64,000 nt of DNA, from contig CAJTQU010000001.1 of the NCBI GenBank assembly GCA_910578665.1, positions 124,001 through 188,000 of the forward strand, given 5' to 3'. Under the pieces are notes generated by a model that did not search any database, was not told where the DNA came from, and saw nothing but the letters and a program-made list of their open reading frames with translations. The position numbers and the translations under genes are program-made. Below, one piece after another: positions 33,754-42,097 of the stretch (positions are counted from its first letter, which is position 1; each line of letters opens with the position of its first letter). The stretch comes from an uncultured Muribaculaceae bacterium (lineage in GTDB: Bacteria > Bacteroidota > Bacteroidia > Bacteroidales > Muribaculaceae).

Positions 33754-36723
33754 TTAACGGCTCAGACGGTCGCCGCTGACAACTTTGGCTGCTTTGGGCG
33801 CGCGTGTGAGTATTCTGTAGGCGATGGGCGCTGCAAGGAATAGCGAGCAGAATGTGCCTACGACAACGCCGAATATCATGGCGAATGTGAACGAGCGGAT
33901 AGTGTCGCCACCAAGGATGAAGATGCACAGCAGAACGAGCAGGGTGGAGAACGAGGTCATGACGGTACGTGTCAGTGTCGCGTTCAGCGATTTGTTGAAC
34001 ACCTCTTTTTTGTCCTCTTTGGGATAGAGTTTCAGCACTTCGCGTACACGGTCGAACACGACCACGGTGTCGTTGATCTGATATCCGATTATGGTCAGGA
34101 TGGCGGCTATGAAGCTTTGGTCTATCTCCATTGAGAATGGCAGGAAGCCCCAGCATACGGAGTAGAAGCCTATGATGAGGAAGGCTGTCATGGCCACTGC
34201 TGCCACGGCGCCTACCGAGAAGGCTACGTTGTGGAAGCGGATCAGGATGTAGAGGAACATACAGATCACGGCGATGCCTACTGCCAGCATGGCGTCGGCA
34301 CGCATGTCATCAGCCACGGCGGCGCCCACTTTCTGTATCGAGACAATGCCCAGCTGCTCGTTGGCCACGGTGAAGTCTTTGGCGTCCATGACTTTGCCGT
34401 TGACTGTGAGCTGTGGCTTCAGTGCGGTGTAGAGCAGGCCGGTGATGTCGCTGTCTACGTTTTCAGAGTTGTCGTTGATACGGTAGTTAGTAGAAATACG
34501 TACTTTTTTGTTGTTGTCGATGGTGATTACACTCAGGCCCACAGGCTCGTTGATGCCTGATTTGGCTGCGGCCTGCTCGAACGTGGTCACCAGGTTCTTG
34601 CGTATCTCTTCAGGATTTACATCTTTCTGGAATGCCACTACATAGTTGCGGCCTCCAGAGAAGTCGATGCCCTGGTTCATGCCGCGTGCGAACAGTGAAA
34701 CTACGGAGATGACGATAAGTGCCAGCCATACTATAGTGGCGCCCTTTGTCTTGCCGATGAAGTTGATTTTGGTATTTGACAGGAAGTTGCGTGATACGCC
34801 GGTAGAGAATGTCATACCGGCGTTACGTCCGTTTTTGGTAATCCATTCAAATGCGATGCGTGTCAGGAAGACTGCGGTGAAGAATGAGCATACAAGACCG
34901 ATGATGAGGGTCGTGGCAAAGCCTTTGATCGGACCTGAACCGAACAGCAGCAGGATTATACCGGTGATGATAGAGGTGAGGTTACCGTCGAAGATTGCCG
35001 AGAAGGCGTTGCTGTAACCGTCGGCAATGGCCTGGCGCAGTTTCTTGCCGGCACGGAGTTCTTCTTTGGTACGTTCGAAGATGAGCACGTTGGCGTCCAC
35101 GGCCATACCCATGGCCAGCACTATACCTGCTATGCCGGAGAGTGTGAGCACTGCCTGCAGAGACGCGAGGATGCCAAGAGTGAAGTACAGGTTGAGCATG
35201 AGGCCGATGTTGGCTACCAGGCCCGGGATGAATCCGTAGATAAGGATCATGAAAATCATAAGGAGCACCAGGGCCACGACGAACGAGGTGAATCCGGCCT
35301 CGATGGCTTGCGCGCCCAGCGAGGGACCGATCACTTCCTGGCTTTCAACACGTACTTTTACGTCCATTTTACCTGATTTCAGCAGGTTGGCCAGGTCGTT
35401 TGCCTCTTCGGGAGTGAAGTTGCCGGTGATTTCGGATGAGCCGCCTGTGATCTGGCTGTGGACTGTGGGATATGAGTATACGTTGTCATCAAGTACGATG
35501 GCTATGCTGCGTCCCAGATTGTCTTTGGTGATGTTGGCCCAGTCGCGCGCCCCCTTGTCGCTCATGGTCATATTGACCACCGAGCCTTTCATTTTGTCGA
35601 ATTCGGAAGATGCGCTTACTACGGCGTCACCCTCGAGCTGAGGTTCGCCTTTCAGTGCTATAAGACCGAAATATGCCTTTGTCAGGGGTTTGCCGTTCTT
35701 TTTCATGATAGGCTTGCCCTGCTTGTTGAGCTGTTCTTCTTCGGTAGCGCTATTTTCCCATCGCAGATTCAGGTTTGAGGGAAGAATGCGCCGGGCCATG
35801 TCTGAATTGATTATGGCATTGACAGCCGCGGTGTCTTCGCGTGCGACAAGGCCTGTGCGCGGTCCCATCTGTCCGTGCGAGAGCAGTTCGGTCAGATTTT
35901 TGGTGCCGGGATTGGCTGCGGCATATGCTGTGGCAAGCTCCTGGAGCTGGCCGCCGATTTCGTCTATATTGTATACTTCGTAGAATTCCAGATTGGCGCT
36001 CGACTGCAGTATGCGTGTCATCTGTTCGGGTTCTTTCACACCGGGCAGTTCCAGCAATATCTGGCCGCGTTTGTCCTGGAGTTTCTGGATGTTGGGGGAT
36101 ACTACGCCGAACTTGTCGATACGGTTGCGGAACACGTTGAATGCATCATCGACCTGGCTCTCTATCTGTTTTTCAAGAGCTTCAGTCACCTCTTTGTTTG
36201 ACGAAGTGGCTGTGAGACGGCCCATAAACTCGCCTTCGCGTGCGAAGAGGCCTGCCATTGTTCCCTCCTGGAATGTTGCGGCAAACTTATTGACGAAGTC
36301 GCGGTCAGAAGGCTTTGAACCGGCTGTATTGTAGTCTCCCTGGGGCAGTACTTTTTTAATTGCGGCGTTTACTTTCTGGAGTGCGGCGTCGTTTTTGGCA
36401 TAGGAGCGTATTACTTCGGTGGTAGGCACCTCGAGCACGAGGTTCATGCCGCCTTTAAGGTCAAGGCCGAGACCGATCGCCATTTTTTTCACTTCGCCGT
36501 AATTGTACCACATGTATACATTCTCATTTTCCAGAGAATCCATGTAGGCTTTACGCGAGTCCTTGTAGTTCTTGTTGGCAGTATCGTGTGTCTTTGCGAT
36601 TTTAGCGGCATAAGCATCTGCCTCTTCCTCGTAAGCCTCTGTTACGAAAGAAAAGGAGATGTAGAATCCGCAGATTAAAATCAAAAGGACAGCAATAGTG
36701 CCGATAAACCCTTTGTTCTGCAT
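33754..36723 (-). CDS. secDF: Protein translocase subunit SecDF (fused)
   Basis: SecD and SecF are fused into one 989-residue membrane protein that uses the proton gradient to pull exported proteins through SecYEG. SecD part: a first membrane helix (about 7-27), a large periplasmic region beginning after GLDLKGGMNLVLEV, and five helices with the motif GMAVDANVLIFERTKEE. SecF part: starts near residue 655 with a second set of helices, GIDFSGGRNYVV, and GYQINDTVVVFDRVRE. Fusion is usual in Bacteroidetes. The ATG at 36723 follows a -7 box at 36787-36794. Confidence 0.97.
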   Translation of the reverse strand: MQNKGFIGTIAVLLILICGFYISFSFVTEAYEEEADAYAAKIAKTHDTANKNYKDSRKAYMDSLENENVYMWYNYGEVKKMAIGLGLDLKGGMNLVLEVPTTEVIRSYAKNDAALQKVNAAIKKVLPQGDYNTAGSKPSDRDFVNKFAATFQEGTMAGLFAREGEFMGRLTATSSNKEVTEALEKQIESQVDDAFNVFRNRIDKFGVVSPNIQKLQDKRGQILLELPGVKEPEQMTRILQSSANLEFYEVYNIDEIGGQLQELATAYAAANPGTKNLTELLSHGQMGPRTGLVAREDTAAVNAIINSDMARRILPSNLNLRWENSATEEEQLNKQGKPIMKKNGKPLTKAYFGLIALKGEPQLEGDAVVSASSEFDKMKGSVVNMTMSDKGARDWANITKDNLGRSIAIVLDDNVYSYPTVHSQITGGSSEITGNFTPEEANDLANLLKSGKMDVKVRVESQEVIGPSLGAQAIEAGFTSFVVALVLLMIFMILIYGFIPGLVANIGLMLNLYFTLGILASLQAVLTLSGIAGIVLAMGMAVDANVLIFERTKEELRAGKKLRQAIADGYSNAFSAIFDGNLTSIITGIILLLFGSGPIKGFATTLIIGLVCSFFTAVFLTRIAFEWITKNGRNAGMTFSTGVSRNFLSNTKINFIGKTKGATIVWLALIVISVVSLFARGMNQGIDFSGGRNYVVAFQKDVNPEEIRKNLVTTFEQAAAKSGINEPVGLSVITIDNNKKVRISTNYRINDNSENVDSDITGLLYTALKPQLTVNGKVMDAKDFTVANEQLGIVSIQKVGAAVADDMRADAMLAVGIAVICMFLYILIRFHNVAFSVGAVAAVAMTAFLIIGFYSVCWGFLPFSMEIDQSFIAAILTIIGYQINDTVVVFDRVREVLKLYPKEDKKEVFNKSLNATLTRTVMTSFSTLLVLLCIFILGGDTIRSFTFAMIFGVVVGTFCSLFLAAPIAYRILTRAPKAAKVVSGDRLSR

Positions 36724-36786
36724 TGTGTTAGTTAGTTAATTTGTATTTTTTTTATTGTTAATTTCTGTGGGTATAATCTCAGTTTG

Positions 36787-36794
36787 CAAATATA
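36787..36794 (-). promoter_or_regulatory. -7 element of the secDF promoter
   Basis: TATATTTG on the minus strand fits the -7 consensus. The -33 region is A-rich, without a clear TTTG. Leader about 60 nt. Confidence 0.5.
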
Positions 36795-36887
36795 GTGGTT
36801 TTTTTTTATCCGGGACACATATTCGGTTGAAAAAATGTGCCATAGGGCAAAATGTGACGGCAATCCGGTATGCCGCGTATGCACGCG

Positions 36888-36926
36888 ACAGTCCCCGGAA
36901 AGCTCTCGGAGCCTGCCGGGGACTGT
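36888..36926 (-). terminator. Terminator after the oxalate operon
   Basis: An 11-bp perfect stem (36888-36898 with 36916-36926) directly after the stop of the AEC transporter gene. It separates this operon from the secDF promoter. Confidence 0.7.
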
Positions 36927-36946
36927 ACGGTCTTATTACTACGCGG

Positions 36947-37915
36947 TCATATACCGCCGGAGAGGCATAGGTCTGTTATCCAGATCCAGAGGGGGCACAT
37001 ACCCATGAACAGGATCACGGAGAGTGTCAGCGATGATGTGCCTGTGGCCACATAAGTGTCGTATTCGTCGGCTATGATGATGCCGGAGAATGCCGGAGGC
37101 AGCGCGTTGGCCACGACAAGCATCTTAAGGTTGAGCGGGTCCATCTTGAATATGATGCCGGCTATGAGCGTGAGTGCCGGCATTAGTCCGAGCTTGAGTA
37201 TGGATCCGAGCACGGCCTGCCAGTTGATCACGATCTTGACTGCGCTCAGGGTGATACCGGCCGAGAATACGGCCATCGAGGCGTTTGCTTTGGCTATCAG
37301 GTTGAAGGAGGGACTTGCCCAGTCTGGCCAGGGGATACCTGCCACTACCCATATTACGGCTAGTATCGGGGCCCATGCCACGGGCTGTGACAAGGCGTGG
37401 AGCACGGGTTTCCACCACGGGTCTTTCTTGCCCGATTGTTTTTCGTTGGAGGCGTTGAGTAGCGATAGTCCCACGGGAATGCCCACGGCGTTTACCACGA
37501 TACCCACGATAGCCACTACGAGGGCCACGCCCGGAGTGGTGCCGAATATAGGCTCAAGCACTGCAAAGCCGAGGAAGCCTATGGTGGGCGAGCCTGAGAT
37601 CAATGCGGACACGGCGGCGTCTGCGCCGGTGTTCTTTTTGAAGCAGTAACGGTAGATGAAGTACACCAGCATGAAGCAGAACATTATTACCACCAGAGAG
37701 ATGAGGGATAGCTTTATGTCTTTTACCAGCATCTCCCGGCTGGCTTGCGCTATAGACACAAACAGGGCTGCCGGCAGGGCGTAATCAAGTACCACTTTGT
37801 TGAACTTTTTCGCGTCGTTGCCGTTAAAGACCCCTTTTTTCCCGGAGAGATATCCGGCAAGCATCACGACGATGATGGGGACTATGGCATAAAGAATGAT
37901 ATGACCGATGTTCAT
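36947..37915 (-). CDS. AEC-family transporter, probable oxalate/formate carrier
   Basis: A 322-residue integral membrane protein with about ten hydrophobic helices in two halves, as in the auxin-efflux-carrier (AEC) family. The first helix starts at residue 5, and a polar loop NEKQSGKKDPWWK separates the halves. It is the last gene of a frc-oxc-transporter operon. E. coli has the same order, yfdW (Frc), yfdU (Oxc), yfdV (AEC), which supports a role in oxalate uptake or oxalate/formate exchange. Substrate specificity is inferred from context only; it is not an MFS protein like OxlT of Oxalobacter. Confidence 0.85.
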   Translation of the reverse strand: MNIGHIILYAIVPIIVVMLAGYLSGKKGVFNGNDAKKFNKVVLDYALPAALFVSIAQASREMLVKDIKLSLISLVVIMFCFMLVYFIYRYCFKKNTGADAAVSALISGSPTIGFLGFAVLEPIFGTTPGVALVVAIVGIVVNAVGIPVGLSLLNASNEKQSGKKDPWWKPVLHALSQPVAWAPILAVIWVVAGIPWPDWASPSFNLIAKANASMAVFSAGITLSAVKIVINWQAVLGSILKLGLMPALTLIAGIIFKMDPLNLKMLVVANALPPAFSGIIIADEYDTYVATGTSSLTLSVILFMGMCPLWIWITDLCLSGGI

Positions 37916-37977
37916 AAGACTTGATTTTAATAAGTGTTAATGTACATTGATAGAGAGGAGAGAGGTATGGGAGTGGC

Positions 37978-39711
37978 TCAGACTGTGTAGTCTATGAGCG
38001 GTGTGGGATTGAGATAGCCTATATGGCCGCTCTCTTTGCCGGAATTGTCGGCGAGCTGCACATCGATCAGGCACGGCTTCTTAGAAGCTATAGCCTCTGT
38101 CAGTGCTTTTTGCAGCTCGTCAGGGGTTGTCACATAATATGTTCTGGCTCCGAATGCTTCGCCGAGTTTGTCGTAACGCGCGTGTATGTCGAGCGTGGTG
38201 GGTGCCGGATCGGTGCCTCCGCCCGGGTTTACGCCGGTGCCGTTATAGATGCCTCCGTTGTTGAAGATGACCACGGTGCAGGGGAGGTCGAAGCGGCAGA
38301 TGGTGCTAAAGTCCATGCCGGAGAATCCGAAAGCGGAGTCTCCCTCTATGGCTACCACGCTTTTGCCGGTGGCCACGGCAGCGCCTATGGCAGATCCCAT
38401 GCCCATGCCCATGATGGCCCATGTGGCGCAGTCTACGCGGTGGCGCGGCAGTGACATATCGACCGTGTCGCGCGTGTCATCCAGTGTATTGGCCCCCTCG
38501 TTTATGAGGATTATGTCCGGATTGGCCTCCAGCACAGGTTTTATGGCGCTGAGTGCTCCCCAGTGTGTCATAGGCATTTCTTTAGCCGCCTCTGCCAGAC
38601 GGGCTGCGAATTTCTCGTTGCCGGCCTTGGTACGCGCTTGGAGCGCGGGTAGCCATGCCGGGTCTGTCTGCATGGTTTTACCCTCCATGCCGGCCATAAT
38701 GGCGTCGAGGGCCAGTCCCATGTCGCCCACCACGGGTGCCGCGACAGGCACGTTGCGGTCTATCTCTGTAGGTTCTACATCAAGCTGTATGAACTTGGTG
38801 TCCGGGTTCCATTTGCCGCGTCCGAAAGAGAGCATCCAGTTAAGGCGTGCGCCTATCACCATCACTACGTCGGCCTGCTCCATAATCATAGAACGGCAGG
38901 AGATGGCAGATAGTTCGCCGGTATCGGGCATAAGTCCCTTGGCCATAGACATAGGCAGGTAGGGTATTCTGTAGGTCTCTATCAGTTTTTTTATTTTGTC
39001 GTCCACCTGGGCGTACGCGGCCCCTTTGCCCAGCAGTATCGCCGGACGTTTGGCTGTGCTGAGCAACTGTACGGCGCGGTCCACCGCGTCGGTGTTCGGT
39101 GCGACGGGTGCGTACAGGTCTATCGGCGAATAGAATAGTTTTTCTGCTTCTGAGGCCTCCATAATTTCGGCCAGTGCAGGCGTTGTCATGTCTATGTATA
39201 CTCCGCCAGGGCGTCCGCTTACCGCCGCGCGGTATGCTCGGGCCATGGCCGAGGGTATGTCTTTGGCCCGGGTGCAACGGAAAGCGGCTTTGACCAGCGG
39301 ACGAGCCGTGTTAAGCTGGTCGAGCTGTTCGTAAGTACCCATGTCCATATCTACCATGTGGGTGTCGCTGGCCCCTGAAATCTGTATCATGGGATAGCAG
39401 TTGACAGTAGCGTTGGCCGTGGCTGTAAGGCCGTTGAGGAATCCCAGAGACGATACGGTGAGTAGCACGCCGGGTTTCTTGGTGAGATAGCCGTGCGTGG
39501 CTGCGGCCATGCCGGCCTGTTGTTCAAAACGGAATCCGACGAATTTCATGCCTAGTTTCTGTATGGCGTAAGCAACCTCGGTGACAGGGATACCTACCAG
39601 TCCGTAGACTGTGTCAAGTCCGAGGCGTTTTAGTGATTCTGCAAGTATGTACATGCCGGTCACCTGCTCTGGAAAATGGGGCGCGGCATTATTTGTGGTC
39701 ATGTTTGTCAT
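37978..39711 (-). CDS. oxc: Oxalyl-CoA decarboxylase
   Basis: This ThDP-dependent enzyme decarboxylates oxalyl-CoA to formyl-CoA and CO2. The TPP-activating Glu63 lies in FRFEQQAGMAAATHG; the C-terminal TPP motif is GDSAFGFSGMD, ending with FNNGGIYNG. The tail KPCLIDVQLADNSG, then ESGHIGYLN, resembles Oxalobacter formigenes Oxc and sets it apart from acetolactate synthases. Length is 577 residues (Oxalobacter Oxc 568). The ATG at 39711 is followed by another at 39702; either could be used. Encoded 94 nt downstream of frc. Confidence 0.93.
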   Translation of the reverse strand: MTNMTTNNAAPHFPEQVTGMYILAESLKRLGLDTVYGLVGIPVTEVAYAIQKLGMKFVGFRFEQQAGMAAATHGYLTKKPGVLLTVSSLGFLNGLTATANATVNCYPMIQISGASDTHMVDMDMGTYEQLDQLNTARPLVKAAFRCTRAKDIPSAMARAYRAAVSGRPGGVYIDMTTPALAEIMEASEAEKLFYSPIDLYAPVAPNTDAVDRAVQLLSTAKRPAILLGKGAAYAQVDDKIKKLIETYRIPYLPMSMAKGLMPDTGELSAISCRSMIMEQADVVMVIGARLNWMLSFGRGKWNPDTKFIQLDVEPTEIDRNVPVAAPVVGDMGLALDAIMAGMEGKTMQTDPAWLPALQARTKAGNEKFAARLAEAAKEMPMTHWGALSAIKPVLEANPDIILINEGANTLDDTRDTVDMSLPRHRVDCATWAIMGMGMGSAIGAAVATGKSVVAIEGDSAFGFSGMDFSTICRFDLPCTVVIFNNGGIYNGTGVNPGGGTDPAPTTLDIHARYDKLGEAFGARTYYVTTPDELQKALTEAIASKKPCLIDVQLADNSGKESGHIGYLNPTPLIDYTV

Positions 39712-39805
39712 AGTGTCTTGATAATTTTGTATATACAGACGGGGAGGCTCTGCGGCGGCTGTTGACGCGCTAATTGAGCTTCCCTGTTGTAATTGCTATA
39801 AGAAT

Positions 39806-41098
39806 TTATTTATTTGCAGGTTTTGGCGTGGTGGTGCCGTTGGCCGCGAACTGTGATATCTGTTCGTCGGTGTAGCCGTATTCCTTAAGCACACTGTCTG
39901 TATCGCCGCCAAGTTCGGGGCAGGGGCCGTAAGATGGCTGGAAGCTTGACATAGTGAAAGGGCATCCCACGGTTACAAATTCGCCTATCTTTCCTCCCTG
40001 GTTGATCTTTACAAGCGAGTTGCCGTCATAGAGGCTCTGGTCATCCATGATTTCTTTCGTGGACAGCACGGGGCCGCACGGTACTCCGTAGGGTGAGAGC
40101 AGGTCTACCACTTCGGTCTTGGTCTTGTTCATGGTCCATGCCTCGATACGCTTGTATACCTCCTGTTTGTGGCGGTCGCGCGCGTCGGCGGTATTGAAGT
40201 CGGGGTTGTCCAGCCAGTCTTCAAATCCGAAGGCTTTGCATGCTAGTTCAAATTCTTTGGCAGGACGTTGCAGGATGACGTATACATAGGCGTTGGGGTC
40301 GGTCTCCCATCCTTTGCATTTATATGTCCATCCGAGCACGCCGGAGCCTTCCTGATTGCCGCTGCGAGGTACGTAATCTCCGAATTTTTCATCAGGATAC
40401 TGTGGGAACTGAGTGAGTTCTCCTATTCTGTCGAGCGTGAGCTGGTCGCGTGTCTTGATTCGGCATAGGTTGAGACATGCGTTATGCATCGACTGGTATA
40501 CATAGCATCCCACGCCTGTCTTTTCTCTCTGGCACAGGGCGGCCAGCAGGCCGATGAGCAGGTGCATGCCTGAGTTTGAGTCGCCGAGTGCCGCGCCCGA
40601 CTGTGTGGGCACATCGTGCTCGCCGTCCCACCAGCCAGTGGTAGAGGCCGCGCCGGCCGTTACCTGCGCTATAGGCTCGTATGCTTTCAGGTTGACATAT
40701 TTTGAACTGAGGGGGAAGCCCTTTATGGTGCCGTAGATGCACCTGGGGTTAAGCTTGTGTACGGCGTCCCAGGAGAAGCCGAGCTTGTCCATGGCTCCGG
40801 GGTGCAGGTTTTCAACAAAAATATCGGCAGACTCTATAAGTTTGGTCAGAATGGCCTTGCCGTCGGGAGTTTTGGCATCGAGTGCAAGCGACTTTTTGTC
40901 AGAGTTCAGTTGCAGAAAGTAGTATGACGGGCAGTCCGGATCAAACTGTAATTCGTTACGGGTGGCGTCACCCACGCCCGGACGTTCGATTTTGATAACT
41001 TCGGCGCCGAGCCATGCGAGCATCTGTGTGCATGAGGGGCCGGACTGGACTTCTGTGAAGTCGATTACTTTGATTCCTTGAAGAGGTGCTGTGTTCAT
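39806..41098 (-). CDS. frc: Formyl-CoA:oxalate CoA-transferase
   Basis: A class III (CaiB/BaiF) CoA-transferase that moves CoA from formyl-CoA to oxalate, giving oxalyl-CoA for Oxc. The catalytic aspartate is Asp173 in AALGDSNSGMH, equivalent to Asp169 of the Oxalobacter enzyme. The N-terminus (LQGIKVIDFTEVQSGPSCTQ) and GWTYKCKGWETDPNAYVY match Frc closely, more so than other CaiB proteins. At 430 residues it is full length. First gene of the operon; a weak -7 candidate (TATAATTG, 41158-41165) lies upstream. Confidence 0.93.
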   Translation of the reverse strand: MNTAPLQGIKVIDFTEVQSGPSCTQMLAWLGAEVIKIERPGVGDATRNELQFDPDCPSYYFLQLNSDKKSLALDAKTPDGKAILTKLIESADIFVENLHPGAMDKLGFSWDAVHKLNPRCIYGTIKGFPLSSKYVNLKAYEPIAQVTAGAASTTGWWDGEHDVPTQSGAALGDSNSGMHLLIGLLAALCQREKTGVGCYVYQSMHNACLNLCRIKTRDQLTLDRIGELTQFPQYPDEKFGDYVPRSGNQEGSGVLGWTYKCKGWETDPNAYVYVILQRPAKEFELACKAFGFEDWLDNPDFNTADARDRHKQEVYKRIEAWTMNKTKTEVVDLLSPYGVPCGPVLSTKEIMDDQSLYDGNSLVKINQGGKIGEFVTVGCPFTMSSFQPSYGPCPELGGDTDSVLKEYGYTDEQISQFAANGTTTPKPANK

Positions 41099-41238
41099 AG
41101 TATTTAATAATTTAATAATTGATGTCTGTGTCAGGCGTTTATTGTCGCGCCGTCTGCAATTATAACAAGAGAGGCTGTTAAAAGTTTATGCGGCGGCAGC
41201 ATGATTCTTTCTTGTCCGGAAAGTGGATATACAAAACA

Positions 41239-41260
41239 GGGCGGACCTTCCGGCCCGCCC
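41239..41260 (-). terminator. Terminator after sdhB
   Basis: A 9-bp stem with one mismatch (41239-41247 with 41252-41260) and a 4-nt loop. On the minus strand it is followed by TGTTTTGT. Confidence 0.65.
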
Positions 41261-41283
41261 CTGGATATATTAAGTCGTAGTGG

Positions 41284-42042
41284 TTACTCCTTGCATTTTG
41301 CTGCGATGTAGTGTCTGTTCATGCGGCCGATGTTGTAGAGCTTGATTTGCTTGGGACATTCGGCCGAGCAGGCGCCAGTGTTGGTGCAGTTGCCGAAACC
41401 GAGTTCGTCCATACGTGCCACCATCGCGCGCACACGGCGGTCAGCCTCTACTTTGCCCTGGGGCAGAAGTGCGAACTGGCTTACCTTGGCGCTGACGAAG
41501 AGCATGGCAGAGCCGTTTTTGCAGGCAGCAACGCAGGCGCCGCAGCCGATACATGTGGCAGAGTCCATGGCCTCGTCGGCGTCAACCTTGGAGATGGGCA
41601 GGTTGTTGGCATCCTGCGCGCCTCCGCAATTGAAAGAGACATAGCCGCCGGCCTGCTGGATCTTCTCAAAGGCGTTACGGTCTACCATAAGGTCTTTTAT
41701 TACGGGGAACGCGGCAGAACGCCAGGGTTCTACAGTGATTGTCTCGCCGTTCTCGAAGCGGCGCATGTAGAGCTGGCATGTGGTTGCTCCTGTGGCCGGT
41801 CCGTGGGGATGGCCGTTGATATAGAGGGAGCACATGCCGCAGATACCCTCGCGGCAGTCGTGGTCAAACACGATGGGCTCCTGGCGCTCTTCGATGAGGC
41901 GCTCGTTGAGGATATCGAGGGTCTCAAGGAACGAGGTGTCGGGGGTGGTTTCCACATCGCGGTAAGTCACAAATCCACCCTTCTCTTTAGGTCCGGCCTG
42001 ACGCCATACCTTGAGATTGACTTTCATTATGTTATCTTCCAT
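41284..42042 (-). CDS. sdhB: Succinate dehydrogenase/fumarate reductase, iron-sulfur subunit
   Basis: This subunit carries electrons between the flavoprotein and the membrane quinone site. Three cluster motifs are visible: [2Fe-2S] CREGICGMCSLYINGH with a later Cys (TTCQLY), [4Fe-4S] CIGCGACVAACKNG, and [3Fe-4S] CTNTGACSAECP. At 252 residues it is normal. ATG at 42042 is used; ATG at 42027 (MKVNLKVWRQ) is possible. Third gene of sdhCAB. Confidence 0.95.
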   Translation of the reverse strand: MEDNIMKVNLKVWRQAGPKEKGGFVTYRDVETTPDTSFLETLDILNERLIEERQEPIVFDHDCREGICGMCSLYINGHPHGPATGATTCQLYMRRFENGETITVEPWRSAAFPVIKDLMVDRNAFEKIQQAGGYVSFNCGGAQDANNLPISKVDADEAMDSATCIGCGACVAACKNGSAMLFVSAKVSQFALLPQGKVEADRRVRAMVARMDELGFGNCTNTGACSAECPKQIKLYNIGRMNRHYIAAKCKE

Positions 42043-42097
42043 TGTTTTGTAGTTTAGCTGTGGATGCCCGGCCGGGGCCGGGCTGTCCGGTGTGAAT

